64,000 bases of DNA, taken from the NCBI GenBank assembly GCA_022266195.1, contig WHVY01000002.1, positions 4,541,001-4,605,000 of the forward strand, read 5' to 3'. The notes beneath the pieces were generated by a model that did no database searches, was not told where the DNA came from, and saw only the letters and a list, made by a program, of their open reading frames with translations. Source of the DNA: Tetranychus cinnabarinus (taxonomy: Eukaryota; Arthropoda; Arachnida; Trombidiformes; Tetranychidae). Shown piece by piece: positions 49,011 to 63,239 of this stretch. A program made the position numbers and the translations under genes. Numbering within the stretch: position 1 is the stretch's first letter; the number at the start of each line of letters is the position of its first letter.

Positions 49011-52000
49011 ATGCCTTCAATGTTGATTCGAGAATCGCCATCATCAATACAATCCTATTTGTTATCGCCATTCCTTGTAACCATATTTTTCATTTACCTA
49101 ACCCAAAATGTTTTAAGTGATGATTTGCCTACTTGCCAACCGGTAAGACAATTTAATAATATTATATTTTTCCTTCATTAGATTGTTCCTTAATACAACT
49201 GATATCATTATGTAAATGCAATTCAATTGCTTTAAAATATTTGCGTTAATTTTTTTTGTATTTTTGATTAGTCTGACTTTCAATATGCTTTCACTGAGTG
49301 TGACAAATATCAAGGACGCTATCGAGTCTCTATACCCATTTCACCGGGTAAATGTGTTGGTGGAGCTCCAAATGCTCCTGTGCGGGTTAATTCATGCTGT
49401 AAGTTTAATCAATATACTTGTGATTGCTTTAATTATACATTATGGTTTTCCTTCGATTCAACAGATACCTCCTGTGAACGTGGAACCTTTTTCAACTCAA
49501 CTAGCCTTACCTGTGAACCCTGCAAAGCTGGTTATTATTCATTAGGTAAACATCAATTATCTTGTATATTTGTGTATTTTATCCTTTCGATTCTTCAAAG
49601 TTTTAATATTTGCCTTCGCATCATTTTGATTTCATTATTCCAGGAGGAGGAATTAGATTCACTTCATTCAACCAGGCAATTTTAAATAACTCAGGTTTTG
49701 TCATAACAAAATCAGACGATTCAAAAAACTGTTCAGGTGCGTACATAATTTGCTTTTCTTCTCAATCATCTGATATTTGCCTAATTAAACAAGTTAAATA
49801 TGATATTAAATGATTGCAATATGGTTATAGCATTTTTTAAATATCTTAATGTGTTTTGTTTTATATTCAACAGGCTGGCGTGTTAACAATGGTATTCTTG
49901 AAAATCGACCAGATGAAGCCCACTTAACTTGCACTTCAATATTATCATATTCAGTGAAGATTGTTAAACAAGGGAAAATTAAATTCAAATATCAGTTTAT
50001 TGGACCAGATGATCCGAGTTTGTACATATTCTTTACCTTTCTGCATTTAAATTTGAAGGAATCTCGAGGCAGTTATAACAGATGGAATGATAAAAATAGT
50101 AAGGAACTCAGTGCAACCAGAGACAAATCAAAGTGGAAAACCATCACTTTAGATTTACTGGAACCAGGTTATTATTCATTTGTTTGGCGAACCTTATTCT
50201 ATGGAAATGTTCAAAGTAGATTATCGTCATCAATGTATTTCCAAAAACGCTCCAGTCATGAAAAGAGGAGTTATGAACAATTTCAAGAGGAAACTAAAAG
50301 AAATGACCATTCTATGAAAGAATCAATTATTGATGAAAAATCAGTGCTGTCAAATGAGCTTGGAGTGGTTCGGATCCGGTCTATAGAAGTTTATGGAGTA
50401 TCTTATACATCTGAATGTTCACCTTGTGAACCAGGTACTTACAATGATGAACCTAATTCTGGTCACTGTAAATTTTGCCCAAAAGATACTTACACAGAAG
50501 AGTATGGATCAAGTCAGTGTAAATCATGTGATAATCAATCATCATTTGCATTTGTTGGTTCTTCCAAATGTCTCCCAAGACCATCTTGTACGAGCAATGA
50601 TTATTTTGAAACAGTTAGCTCATGTGATTTAAAAACCCGATCTCGACTTCGTCAATATCATTGGATTGAACCAAAAATATGTTCAGAAGCTTCGGTCAGA
50701 CTTCCAGTTGCTCGTCAAGAGCCTTGTGATCCCCACAAAGAAGCCAATGGAGAAGCTGAATGTAGTCCTGGAATGGAACTGGTCAATGACACTTGTATTC
50801 CTTGTCATGAAGACGAGTATAACGATGGAACTCTTTCTCGATGTAAACAATGTCCACCCACAACCTCGCCAGTTTACTCTTTTGTCCTAAACACCTGGAA
50901 ACATCCTTTAGGTTTACCCGGAAATGGTCCACTCAGTCTTAGTTATAACTGTATATCTAACAATTTTAACGAACATGAATGTGCTGATAAACAACCAGCT
51001 TGGGCTTTTGTACCTGGTTCACCTTCTTACATACGATCATCAACAACTGCTACACCGAACTCTTTCTTGATTCTTACTCTGAATCTGGTTGGCTTTCGAT
51101 CTTATGGAGGTGGTAAATTAAGCTTTAGATTTGAAATGTTTTGCCAACCCGATGATGATTGTGAATTTTTTTTACTTAACATCAAAAGCATTCTTGATGA
51201 TCAGAGATTTATCATTCAGAAACAATGGGATTCAAGTACAATTGGAGTTCGTGAACATTCCATAACTATTACTGAAAATGTTACTTTTTCACTGAAATGG
51301 CTTTTTTCGAGACAATCAATGGCGAGTCATGTTCGGATTTATCAAATAATTTTAACCAATGCTCTATTTTCCGGCGCAATAGAGTGCAAGCCCTGTCCAT
51401 TGGACATAGAATCAGATTGTATCCCTTGTCCAATAGGCCATTATATTAACACATCAAGTGCTTTGTCTCAGGAAAATTGGAAAAGTATTGAAAAAAACTT
51501 GACTAATCGAGATAAGCGTGCATTATTGTCCTCAACAGTGAGTCGATCAAACTCTGCCAAGAAGATGAATGGACTCAATAAAATAGATTCAAAACAAATT
51601 AACTCAACGCTAACTAAATGTGTTCAATGTCCAGCCAACACTATTATAAACAAATCTCTCCAATTTCCAATAGGATTAGACCAATCATGCATCTCTTGTG
51701 GCCCTGGATTGGTTTCATCAGAGGATCGGTCATTTTGTTATAACGATTGTAATCTTGTATTAGGATCTGAAGTTTTTAATTTGTCAGCCATCAATTCAAC
51801 TCTATCAATGAAAGGAGCAACTATATTCGCAGATGGTGGTGGTTACTATCATCTATTTAATTTAAGCCTCTGCGGAACCAAAGGAGTAACATGTATCAAC
51901 AACTTTACCGATTTAGATGAATTTGATTTTAAAAATACCATAATTCGATCCCAAGTTTGCAGATCAACTATTGTTACGAGGATGAATGTATCAACTCAAT

Positions 52001-52775
52001 CAGTACCTTTAGGTAATTTTCGTATCTTTATATTTGAATATAATTTTAAAACCTCTTTTAAATTAATCTTTTTACAATAGGTGATGAGATTCTTGCTGTG
52101 ACCCGTGATACAGTTTACGATTCCATTGCTGTTCACCCAGAGTTTAACAATACTCGAAGTGATATACACATTTACCTAGTCACTCGGATAACAACATCAA
52201 CCTGTATTAAAGGACATTCAACTGTAATCACACTTCGTTGTGAGCCCAGCCTTGAAAATGAATTTGTCCTGACTTCACCTAAATCTTGTCCCGATGGAAC
52301 CTGTGATGGATGTAACTTTCATTTTATGGTAAAAACTCGTACTGCAGCTGCCTGTAGAGTCTGTAAAGATGATGATTATGACACTGTGGTTACCGAATGT
52401 ATCGATGGACATCAAGAGATACATTATATTAATCCTCGTGGTTGTATCATCACGCCGTCCGGGGATCAGATGGTCAAACATCGAGCTTGCTCAATGATTC
52501 CGAGACCACTCAAAATGGCCATAATTGCTATCGCTCTTATCGCCATGATTTTGATAGCTTTGGTGTTTCACTTTTGGAAGATTAACCGTAAATTGGAATA
52601 TAAATATTCCAAGTTGGTGGAAAACAAAAATACAGCTGAATGTTGTGCTATGGATGATGAAGATGAAGAACCCGAGATTCGAGTTCGATCTCATAACAGA
52701 AAAGATAAACACAATTCATCTTCCGATTACGAGACGATTCAGTTAACCAAACACTCTCAAGACGATGTTTTGTAA
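49011..52775 (+). CDS. ELAPOR (EIG121/KIAA1324) family membrane protein
   Basis: Five exons (49011-49142, 49272-49545, 49644-49736, 49874-52012, 52081-52775) sum to 3333 nt, 1110 residues. A signal peptide is followed by a large Cys-rich ectodomain with repeated CxPCxPGxY modules (CEPCKAGYYSLG, CSPCEPGTYNDEP, CKFCPKDTYTEE). Other family blocks are KPKICSEASVRLP, FLILTLNLVGFRS, SCPDGTCDGCNFHFM and a single transmembrane segment at about residues 1025-1045. The cytosolic start INRKLEYKYSKLVENKN is nearly diagnostic of ELAPOR1/2. These type I proteins occur in late endosomes, lysosomes and plasma membrane, and in vertebrates are linked to autophagy and granule maturation. The ectodomain shows mannose-6-phosphate-receptor-like features in the family. 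The gene looks complete. Confidence 0.93.
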
Positions 52776-54050
52776 CCCAAAGCACCAGAAAAACCTGCGA
52801 TTGTCATTAATTTTGCTTTCTTTTCTAAACAATTATTCAGCTTTATATACTTCTTTATGAATTAATATCCTCTTTATTATAATATATATAATGAATTTGA
52901 CGATTCTCCATGATAATGACACGTATTAATGATGGTCGCACACATTATGATCCAAATTGTGATTCTATTAATTGATGATCTCATACATAATTTATATATT
53001 TTTTGTCTCCTCAAAATGATTGAACGTTTATTTACAGATACAAAAAAAATTGACTGTTTTTTTATTCTCATGGTTTTCATTGCTGTTATTCAATTATATT
53101 TAATTTTGTCAATCATAATACAAACCACTTTTGTTCAAATTATTGATCATTACATTAATTTAATTTCTTATCTATCTTTAGCCACATGTTTTTAATTTTG
53201 GTTGAATTAATGATACATTACCAAGCCTTCTAGATATCCTCAATTGTTCAACCTTTTAGTTTCTTGTATTTCGAGAAATCGATATTTTCTCAATTGAAAT
53301 GAAAACCTTAATCTACTTTAATCAATTGCTAATCAATCTTTCGATCAAATAAAATCTTATATTAGATAAAATTTTATGCTCATCAATGTTTTCAAATATT
53401 TTCAGACAGCTTTACTAATCAATAAAATTACATTCAGTACATGTATTTCCTGAATAATTGAATTGCAATTGATTTAATCTGGTATTGCCTTTTTTTAAAG
53501 CATGAACAAGAAAATAGAAGTTAATTCCTTATTAAGATTGATTGAGCAATATATTTTACGATAATTCTTGATGCTTTAATCAATATTGGTGAATGTTTTC
53601 AGTATTAACTTAACATGTGGTAATTTTCATGTTGATTAAGCATTAAGGTAGTTTCATTAATTCGTACCTTTTATTGATTTTTTACCTTTTCTTTTGATAT
53701 TTTATTTAATCAAAAACCCAAAAAATCTATTCTAGATACCGGATTAATCGATTTTCTGAAACATCGATTTGATATCGATTATTTTATAGCAAGCTGTTTG
53801 TTTGTTAGCTGTTTGAGTGAAAGATCTGTTCTTGAGCTGAAAGTAGTTGAGTAATGAGGGAACAAATGAAATTTTTTGTGATTATTGTTTGTTATGTAGT
53901 GATTTAATCAGTGAAATGGTACTACAGTATTAGTTAAACAATGTGTCTATAATCAACATACAGTCTCATACTTATATGGTTTTTTATAATTTTGTGTGAA
54001 AAGGGGAAAAACAAAGTGTTACCAACAAAATAAAGGGTGTAGTCATTAAG
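52776..54050. other. Intergenic region before the BCR-like gene
   Basis: This AT-rich gap holds the ELAPOR 3' UTR and the promoter and leader of the BCR-like gene. The small frame at 52929-53195 is hydrophobic and unsupported. Confidence 0.4.
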
Positions 54051-57000
54051 ATGCCATTGATTAGCGAAGTGATTAAAGAGTTGATCAATAACACAACCAG
54101 TGATCAACTGGATTTTACCGATGTCAGCAGATTGTATACAGATTCGGTTGTAATTGCTTCAAACATTGACAGTGGCAGATCAGTTGATCATTTGGTAAAA
54201 TTGGGTATAAAAACCAAAACTTGGTGTTGGGTTTTACAAGGTATAATAAAAAGATGGACTGTAAGAGAAGAAGAAATAAAGCTACTAACACCACAAGTGG
54301 AAACAATACTTCAAGTGATTAAAAGATTGACAGAAACTTTTAAGCCTAGCACCTTGGTTCTAAGCGTTAATATTTCTAAGCCGGATGCTCCGGGTCTGGT
54401 AAGTTTTTTACTCTCAATGTTAAGTCCAAGATTCTTGTTATGTTTTATGTGTTTTAATCAAAATGTAACTCTAACAAGTTAACTTTCATTTTTGCGATCT
54501 CATTTTGATGAGAGTGGTAGCAAACCCGTATGCTGATAATTCCTTTCTCTTTCTATCTTTTTGCTCCAGATTGGTACAACTACTTCTGCTAGTGTTTCCG
54601 GGTCATCAATGAATGAAGACCAAGTAATGCGGGAGGAAAGCAGTGAGATGTCCTCTAGTAACAACAACAACAACAATAATAATGATAATAACCTTAACAA
54701 CAGTAACGAATCTGTTATTGGTGATGAAAACAAAGTATTAAGAAAGAAAAGGCCACCAACCCCACCAAAAAAACCCAAAATCAATCGAAGTGCTCTACCA
54801 GGTTATCCATTTCAAACTGGGTTCAATTCACATCCTACTGGCTCAACATCATCCTCATCTTCTACCTCATCATCAAGAAATCCATTATCCTTTACCAGTG
54901 GAGTCGAGCTAAGATCCGAACCTGTAAGACCAAGAGGATCATATCAGCTGCAACATCAAAGTCGTTCTACTGACTCTTATGGCTCTATCAATAAGCCTTC
55001 CATGATTGAAAGTATGAGTGAAATGAGGATATCAACAAGTGAAAAGAGTTATGATCCACCATCTGATAATATTAGTGTTCGAAGTTTTCCTTTCTCAAGT
55101 CGAGACTCTCTTAATCGTGTTGGTCGTTCAAGTCAAAACCAGAGTCCGACCTCAACATATTCAAGAGGAAGAGATTTTTTGGTGGTAGCAATAGTAGTAA
55201 CATATCCAACAGTACCACTGGTAATAATTTCATCAGTGCAAACAGCGGCAATAACAGTGAATATAACCAATGTATTATTTCCAAACCAGGCCAAATCGTC
55301 CATATTAGTGATAAAGCTAGTAAAGACAGTAGAGAAGAAAATTTATCTTCTCTCGGAACAAGTCATGGTTCATTAGAACGTCACGACAGTGAAAGTGCAT
55401 CTGATTCTGGAGCTAAAAGTGAAGTGTTTAGTGGTGTTTGCTCTCGTGAGGGCAAGAATCAAATGGTAACTAGGGATATAATTAGTGTTGAATACAATAA
55501 CCACAGAACTGACAACCCTGATGATGATGGTGTTGGTGAAATTGAAGACGATGAGCCTGAAGAGGAGGAGGAGGGGGATGATGATGATGATGATGTTGAT
55601 GAAAATAACATCGAGAAAGTTAGTAAAAGCCAAACAATATTATTTGCGCCTAATTTGGGATATGACGATGAATTATATGACGAGCCACCAAAATCAGATG
55701 GCAAACCAGAAGATAATTTAGACGAGGAAGATCTAGCAGATGAACCTGAAGAGGAAGAAGATTACGAGAAAGAAGAAAGAGTTATTGAAACTGAAGATGA
55801 AGAAGAGGCCATCTATGATACGGTTGCCCCTGATGAGGCATCAGTTGATGATAACTATTCCAATGATTATGATTATGAAGTTGAATCCACCACTCATTCA
55901 GATTATCACCTTGATCGAGATTCATCCATGACCAATTTAAACAACCTCAAATCTTATGGTGAAGCCCATTCATTTTCAAATTATGTGAATATTGATTACT
56001 TCTTAAGAAGAGAGGAAACCTCATCTAAAAATGACTCGGATGATAATGAAACTCAAATGTCACGTTCAATGTCCAGTGATCATGATATTGATATTGACGA
56101 TTCTCTGCCAAGTGTACCTGCTGTTGGCGTAGGCATCAGTACCCTTAGCAGTATTGGTGGTAGCGTTGGCGCTTTAAATGTAGAAAGAAGTTCAACTTTA
56201 AGATCAAGTCAAACAACATATGATGAAGTTTTTGAGCCAACTGGTGATAGTGAACCAGGTAAATACGTGTATTTTACTGATGATTTTTTCTTTTCTATTC
56301 TTGATTGTCAAAACATTCTTATCTGCCTTTATGCTTTAATGAATGAATTGCGAATGGTTAATGCAAAAAAAATAATTTACATCACTTTTTTTCCTTTTTT
56401 TACGGCTTCTTTTTCTTCTATAGAAAACTATTACGGTATCAGTGATACGGAGCATAACAATACTTTGGATTCTCAAGAGTCAGAGGTAATTCACTCTTTT
56501 TGGAAACACTCTGTTTTATTTCCATTTCCATGTTTGTCTTTAATCAATTTATTCAATTTTAAACAAATTTTTATCCTTTCCAAATCAATATAAATAGGCC
56601 GGCCTACATGATAGCTTGGATTATGATGAAGAAGAAGCCAAAGCCGAATCTGAACGCTCCTCCATGTATAAATGTATTTTATTTAGTATAGTTGATAGTG
56701 AAACTGTTTACGTCGATTGTCTCAATACATTATTGCAGGTAAAATTGATATAAAATTATTGATAATTCACGAAAAAATAGCAATTTTTTATTCAAATATT
56801 TGTTTTACTTTCTCTTACAGTATAAAAAAGCGCTCAAGTCTACAACTGAAAGTGCTCATCCTCTTGTTTCATCGACCGATTTAGAAGCAATATTTCACAA
56901 AATTAATGATTTATACACTATACATAGTAACTTTTTAGATGGTGTCAAAAAATTAGTTGCACAACTGAAACAACACCAGCAATCCTTGCAATCTCAACAA

Positions 57001-60000
57001 TCTTCACAATCAATGAGCTCAAATTTACCAACACTTGGTGATCTTTTCAAAATATTGGCTAGTCGATTAGGAGCATACAGTGCATATCTTAAAAATTACT
57101 CAAAGGCTCTGGAAACGGTTCAAAGATGTATTGCCGCTAACAACCAATTTGCAGAGATTACTCGGGTAAAAATGACTAAAAAATTCCAATTTTTGGTTGA
57201 TCAAATTTACAATTAAACTCATATGTTTCCATCTTGATTCTAACTTTTCCTTCTTTCTATTTTTTTTCACTTTACAGGCTATAAAACTAAGTTCAATGAA
57301 AGGTCAATCAACAACTCTTGAAGGTAAGTTTGATGCTGTGATGCTTCCTGTTCTTGCCAGACTGACTCTTTCTCAACTTTAATTTTCTCACCTTTACATC
57401 TAACCCTTCTTTTTTTCCTTAGAGCTTCTTCACAAACCTGTGGCGCGAGTTCAAAAAAATGCTCTCATTTTGCATGATCTTTTAAAATATACACCAGAGA
57501 ATAGCCAAGAATACAAATCTCTCAAGACAGCTTTGAAAATGACTCAATGTTTCCTCAACGAGCTTAATATTGCGGCAACGGAGCAAATGTTTCCGGTAAA
57601 TTATTAACATATATTTTCATCTGCATCATTAGTTATTATCTATGTTCAAATTTATTTCACCTTTTTTACCCACATTCTGTACATTAACCACTTTCAATTT
57701 GATTATTATCAGATATTTTTATCAATTTATATCCTTTTCATCTCTATTTTCATTTTGTTTCAATTTTCAATTCAGGTTCAAGACAAAGCACAACGTCGTT
57801 TGGTTAAGGAAAGTTTTATTATTGAAGCGCCGGAAGGCAGAAGAAAACTTCGTCATTTATTCCTATTCAATGATACAATTGTATGCGCCAAATACAAACC
57901 ATCTACAAGGTAAAAACAAAAGATTGATAATAATTCAGTTGACTTTTCAATTGATTTAAATATCATCAAATGTATCATTTTAGATTGGGTTTCAAAGATG
58001 AAATCGCATGAAAATGCCTTAAGAAGGAGTAAATACATTTAGTGATAAATTAACATAATAAATTGACGTCTATTAGCGTAGACTAATTGCTGCTAATTAG
58101 AGTATTTTTAACCTTTTTCAATTCAAGATAACATTAACATCTAATTTATTTACACTATTTCAGACAAAAATTTACGTTTGATGTCAAATGGTATGCACTT
58201 CTTTGTGATATTACACTTCCAGATACTGAAGGTTTGTTTATTTTTTAAATATTATTTATTAAATTTTATTATTTATTATTAGTTTATTATTTAATTTTCA
58301 AAGAATGCAAATTAATTTTATGTTCCATTAATCAATTCCATAGATATAACCACAATTGGAATCAAGGAAAAAGAACTGAGCTCCGAGATAAGAAATTTAC
58401 GGTCCAAAGTGAGCAGTATTCGTGATGCTATCATAAAAGAGGTACATAATCACAAAGATAGATTGAATCACATTTGTAAATTATGTCTCTATGGCGAAGA
58501 AATGAATCGTGAACTGGTTACTTTCTCTGTCCATTTACTTCAAATTGTGTCTTCATCTTTTGAGAAGCTTTCAATCACCTTGGGATTAAACAATAATGAG
58601 CTTTCATTTATCCAGCCATTCTATTCCCATTTGTTATCCTTTCTGCTTGATCCGTTATCTATTTGGTTGACTGATTTTTGACCATTATTCATCATACTAA
58701 TGATTATCTTCATTTTCACTTGCATTCTCACACTCTCATCTTCAATGCTGCAATTTGAATGAAATTACATTTCATATTTCTTATTTTGATCTGAATATTC
58801 TCGTGAAATTCAACGCCTTCTTTTAGATTTTAGATAAGTTTAGGATTATGAAAGGCAAAACATCTCTCAACTTACCTTCTTAACCTGAATTTTTACGAGA
58901 AAATGATGAATCAAAATAAAATGCCTTTCATTCACACCAAAAATTTAACATTGATGGTCAAGAACGATAATTGATATTAACAATTTTTTCTTTCATTTTT
59001 ATTTACAGAAAAGTAAAAACAACAGTAAATTATTAGAAAAATTGAAGAAGAAACAAGCTGATCATGTAAGTTTTACTTGCCTTTTCTCAATAATCATTGG
59101 ATTCTTTGTTCAATTGTTTCTTACCCTTTTCTATTCTGTTTTTATCTATCTCAGGAAGGACAATTGGTGTTGATTTTACCTCAGCTTCCATTTGTAATAA
59201 CTCATAAAAGTGGAAAAAATTATACTTTCTACTTATCGTCTGAATTTGAGCGAACTCAATGGATAGAATCGATACGAGTTTTACAACAATCAGGTTTGTA
59301 TTTTGGTTCGGTCAACCGAAGGTTTCAACAAGAAAGAAAAGTCAATAAGAGTTTGCATTTAAGGTGAAGCAAAAAGTTAATCAAAAGATTGATTGTGATT
59401 TAACTGAATAGTATGGCAGAGTTAAGCTTGTTTTCGTGATCCGTAAAGCCTATTTTTTCCCTGATGAAAGAAAATAAACTGAATAAAAGGTTGAAAAACT
59501 GAACTGAAGGCGATGATGATCACACTTGTTAGTTAGCTAACTTTAGATGTTTCAAACTGATTTCTTGTCCAAACAAGTGTTTATCTAATCAACATTTTAT
59601 GCAATTAGTTTCTTATATTGTATAATTAATTTATTCGCGCAATTTACGGTTTAATGAGTGTGAAATAGTTCAATCTAATGTAATATAAACGATCTTTTGT
59701 TGTTTTAGACTTGAACTTTCTTTGTTTTCATTATCTTTTTACAAACTCTTCCTTTCATCTTTAATTTCCGAACATTTTTATCCACAATTTCATTCATTAT
59801 ATTAATAATTCATCTTTTTCGTTTACTTCCAGCCGGATCATCTCATGATACAGTCAATTTTAGCGAGCTTCAAGCTTGGATAGAAACATGTCGTAAAGTA
59901 TGTTTTTGTGGTTTTATTAATTGCTAAAATCTTATTAATGTTGGTCAATTTTTTCGTTTATTTAGGGCTTAAATCCAAGTTTAGGATCTTTCCTCATGAG

Positions 60001-60766
60001 GTCTAGTAAAGATGAAGATTTACTTCATGGTGATCTTTATCTTACCATTGGAATTTTATACGGGATTCCTCAGGCAACAGGTAAGAGTCTTCTTTGATTT
60101 AAATTTTACTTTTGTGCAAATTCACTAATTGTATTTTTTTCCCTCACAGAACTGTTTATCGTTGTTGAGCTTGATAATTACGGCCATTTTTTTCAAAAAG
60201 CCAATACCAAAGTCATTCGAGGTTCCCATGAGTTACATTTTAACCAGGACTTTACTCTTGATCTTGATGGTTCATCAACACTTCGTTGTATACTCTATGA
60301 AGAAGTACCAAGTCAAACAAAACCCTTGTTAAGAGGCAAAGTTACCCTTGAATTGGGTAGATCATGGTTGAAAGATAAATACACAACCAAGGAGTTAATA
60401 TTTTCAGACGTATGCATCATCCCCTGGTTCCTAAAATTTGTTCATTTTTCATCTCTGCTTTTTTTACTGTGATTGAAGTAGATTACAATCATCCAGTTTG
60501 GATGAAAGCGTGCGAATCTAGTGAGAGTAAATCTAGAAGTCAATTTATTTGAAAAATTTCTCCCATTTGGCATCTTAATCATCTCAATCCTTAACAAGCA
60601 TGATTACATCTTTTAATACACATTACCTAAAATCTTTTCTTTTTTTCCTTTTTCAGTGTAAATTATCCATAAACCTGAAATTCATATCCTCAGAAGTAAG
60701 CACAATGAGATTCCCTGCCGGTAAAGTTTACGGAGCATTTGGTGTACCAATAAGCCAAGTTACAAA
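54051..60766 (+). CDS. BCR/ABR-type RhoGEF-PH-C2 protein, 3' end not in window
   Basis: Sixteen exons are supported: 54051-54398, 54570-56258, 56424-56485, 56598-56738, 56821-57165, 57278-57323, 57423-57595, 57776-57909, 58164-58231, 58344-58441, 59009-59065, 59155-59293, 59833-59897, 59966-60080, 60150-60409, 60657-60766. Phases agree throughout if one extra base is read at 55175-55181. They encode at least 1283 residues. The order is: a Ser/Asn-rich and acidic N-terminal half with PPTPPKKP and NYVNI; a DH domain (about 720-930, AHPLVSSTDLEAIF, DLFKILASRLGAY, ELLHKPVARVQKNALILHDLLKYTP); a PH domain with a helical insert (about 940-1100, KLRHLFLFNDTIVCAK, KSGKNYTFYLSSEFERTQW); and a C2 domain (about 1135-1265). 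It stops at GVFGV-like GAFGVPISQVTK, exactly where BCR continues into RhoGAP. BCR/ABR regulate Rac, Cdc42 and Rho. Confidence 0.9.
55175..55181 (+). other. Slippery heptamer T TTT TTG at a frame change
   Basis: The coding frame before this point (ending SRGRDF) and the one after it (GGSNSSNIS onwards) differ by -1. The heptamer is in the exact zero-frame register for -1 ribosomal slippage. A one-base deletion in a run of T, in the genome or in the assembly, would look the same. Confidence 0.7.
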
Positions 60767-63239
60767 GTAAGTAATTTTATCAAATCATTAAATGGATAAA
60801 TTGTTAATTGAGGTAGCTCTGAGTACTTTTTTCAACCATCTCTCAATCATTTTACACATTTACCTGAATGGGAAATGTATTTTTTTATTGACAACCAAGT
60901 GAAACTTGAGTCTTCCAATTGAACCATGAATGAGAAGAACATCAGAAGATAATTTCATCTGATAGATTTGGTGGCAAACAAGATATCTTAAAATTCATTG
61001 ATCCATTCAAAATAATGAACAACTCATGTGTTATACTTGTATTTGTGCAAGAACTAATCTCATTTTCTTAATAGCATTATTAATTTATTGGCACGAATCT
61101 TAGTAAACAATTTGTTAAATAACGTGACATTTTTAGCTTATTTACCGACTTGCAATACTCGGGATTGATTATTAACAATTTTATTTTTCTGATTTCAATT
61201 TATTAGTGAGTGTTAGATTAACTTGATTCCAATAAACTTAAAATTGAGATAGATTATTATTCTAGTTTTATTTAGAGTCATTTGATTGCTGAAAGAGTTT
61301 TCAATATTTTGAGTTGAAATAATTCCGTTCTTTTTGTTTCTGGTTGAAATCCTGTCAAATACATTCGATTAAAAATCGAATTAACTATCGAACCTTTCAA
61401 TTTATAATCGAAACTTCAGTTAGTTTTTTGCCATTTAATAAGCAATTTTTTGGTATGAAACCAGTTTTAAATATGAATTAGAGATCCCAAACAGTGCGAT
61501 TTCCTAGTTTGACGCTCTATGAAAATCTATTCATTTATTCATTCATTTTAGTCACAAAAACAAGTTGCAAATAACCGGCATTTCGCTTACATCTAAACCA
61601 TTCGCGTGGACAACCACTTTCAGTAAAGAGAGACAATCATTTTGAAAATTTGAAATCGATAAATTCCATGTTTCTGTTGAAAATTAAAGTTGAAAAATGA
61701 CAATAGGTTCAATATTTTCTGGACAATTTACTTACAATTCAGGTTCTTTCATGGAGGCTGTATATTTGCAAATGATACTGCCTTGATTAAAGTACAGTAA
61801 AGGCTGAGATAATGAGACTCAATTTATAAACTCAATTTCATTGCGATTTCTTTAACTATTAATCAACTCAATCAAATTTCTTTCGTAAAATATCAATCAG
61901 TAAACTCTAGAAATCAGATTAGCAATTCAGGTTGATTTTGATCTTTAAGGAAAATTGAAAATGATGAAAATGTCCGTTGAATAGTGTGAATAAGTTACTC
62001 CAAGAGAGTCCCATTATCTCAACCTTTACTTTAATGCCTTCGATATATTGATATCTACTCAAATCATCAGCTGATGAAGTTAATCATTAACCATTTATGG
62101 AGACCTCTAATTTTCATAGCAATTAGCTCATCCTTTTTATGGTATATTTTTCTGGTATTTGATTGTTCTCACCCATACTTTATATGTTATTGAATGTAAC
62201 ATTCTTATATTGTTGCTAATCGGTTGACTTGGTAATTATCAAGTTACCTAGATGAGTCATTTTTATTTATATCTGATTGTGTTTATCTGTTGAGGCCGTT
62301 GATCTAAATGGTTCTCATGCAAATATGGATACAATTTTGATTTTCACAATTTTTGTCAAAATAATTCTCAAAATGATTGTAATCTTGTGATTTGATTTTC
62401 ATTACAATAAGGGTGTGAGTAGTACAATTTAATCAAATGAAGCACTTTCCATCCGATGCCTTTTAGCCTAAATTTCAAGGCTATCAATTCACAATTTAAC
62501 TGATTGAATGATAATGAAATTTACCAATGAGATAGATTAATAATTTTATAATAAATTACCTTCCTTTTTGGCTATAATTTGACAATATCAAAGTGATCAA
62601 ATGTTGCTTTCATTTATTTACAAAATTATTGGAATCTATGTTAGGAAAATCATGATTTCCCTTTGATAATGTAAATTGTGTTGAACATTTATGTCACTCG
62701 TCAGTTGCTAGTTACAAATGATAATAACTTGTATAATTTATTATCTTGTTTTCATAAATAATCATTGAAGATAAAATGTCTATTGACAGTTAATTGTCTG
62801 TAATGTATCGTCAATGCATTTTTACAATTTATACTCATTTTCCTCTTGTAACTCAACTCTAACGAATCTGTCCTCTCAACCATTTCATTTCAATTTCAAT
62901 CTCAATTTGCATCAATAATTTACATTCTGAAAATTCCAGATGATACAATTTTGAAAATTGTTGCATCCAGCTATTGGTTAGACTTTTGATGAAACTCACA
63001 AACCGAAAATACCGTTTCAATTGATTAATGATTAAACTTGAAAATGAAAATCCAATGATTCAATAATAAATCCAAATACCAATCAAGCTCATATAACCAC
63101 AATTTCACAATGAAATTATGAATTATTGCTGTCAGTCATCACTGTAATCAACATTAAAGTAAAGGCCGAAATTGAGTTTACCATGAAAACAAATGATACA
63201 AGGCAACAATGATTAGAAAATTAATTTTATTATTTTTAT
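60767..63239. other. Probable intron of the BCR-like gene, no exon seen
   Basis: After a clear GTAAGT donor no plus-strand frame resembling RhoGAP occurs up to the window end. Read without splicing, the frame ends in TAA three bases into the donor. The segment is AT-rich and has no recognised repeat or gene. Confidence 0.5.

Noticed and set aside
55160..55215. A mini-intron explaining the frame change in the BCR-like gene
   Set aside because: Candidate GT-AG pairs are under 30 bases, below the shortest supported intron in the window.
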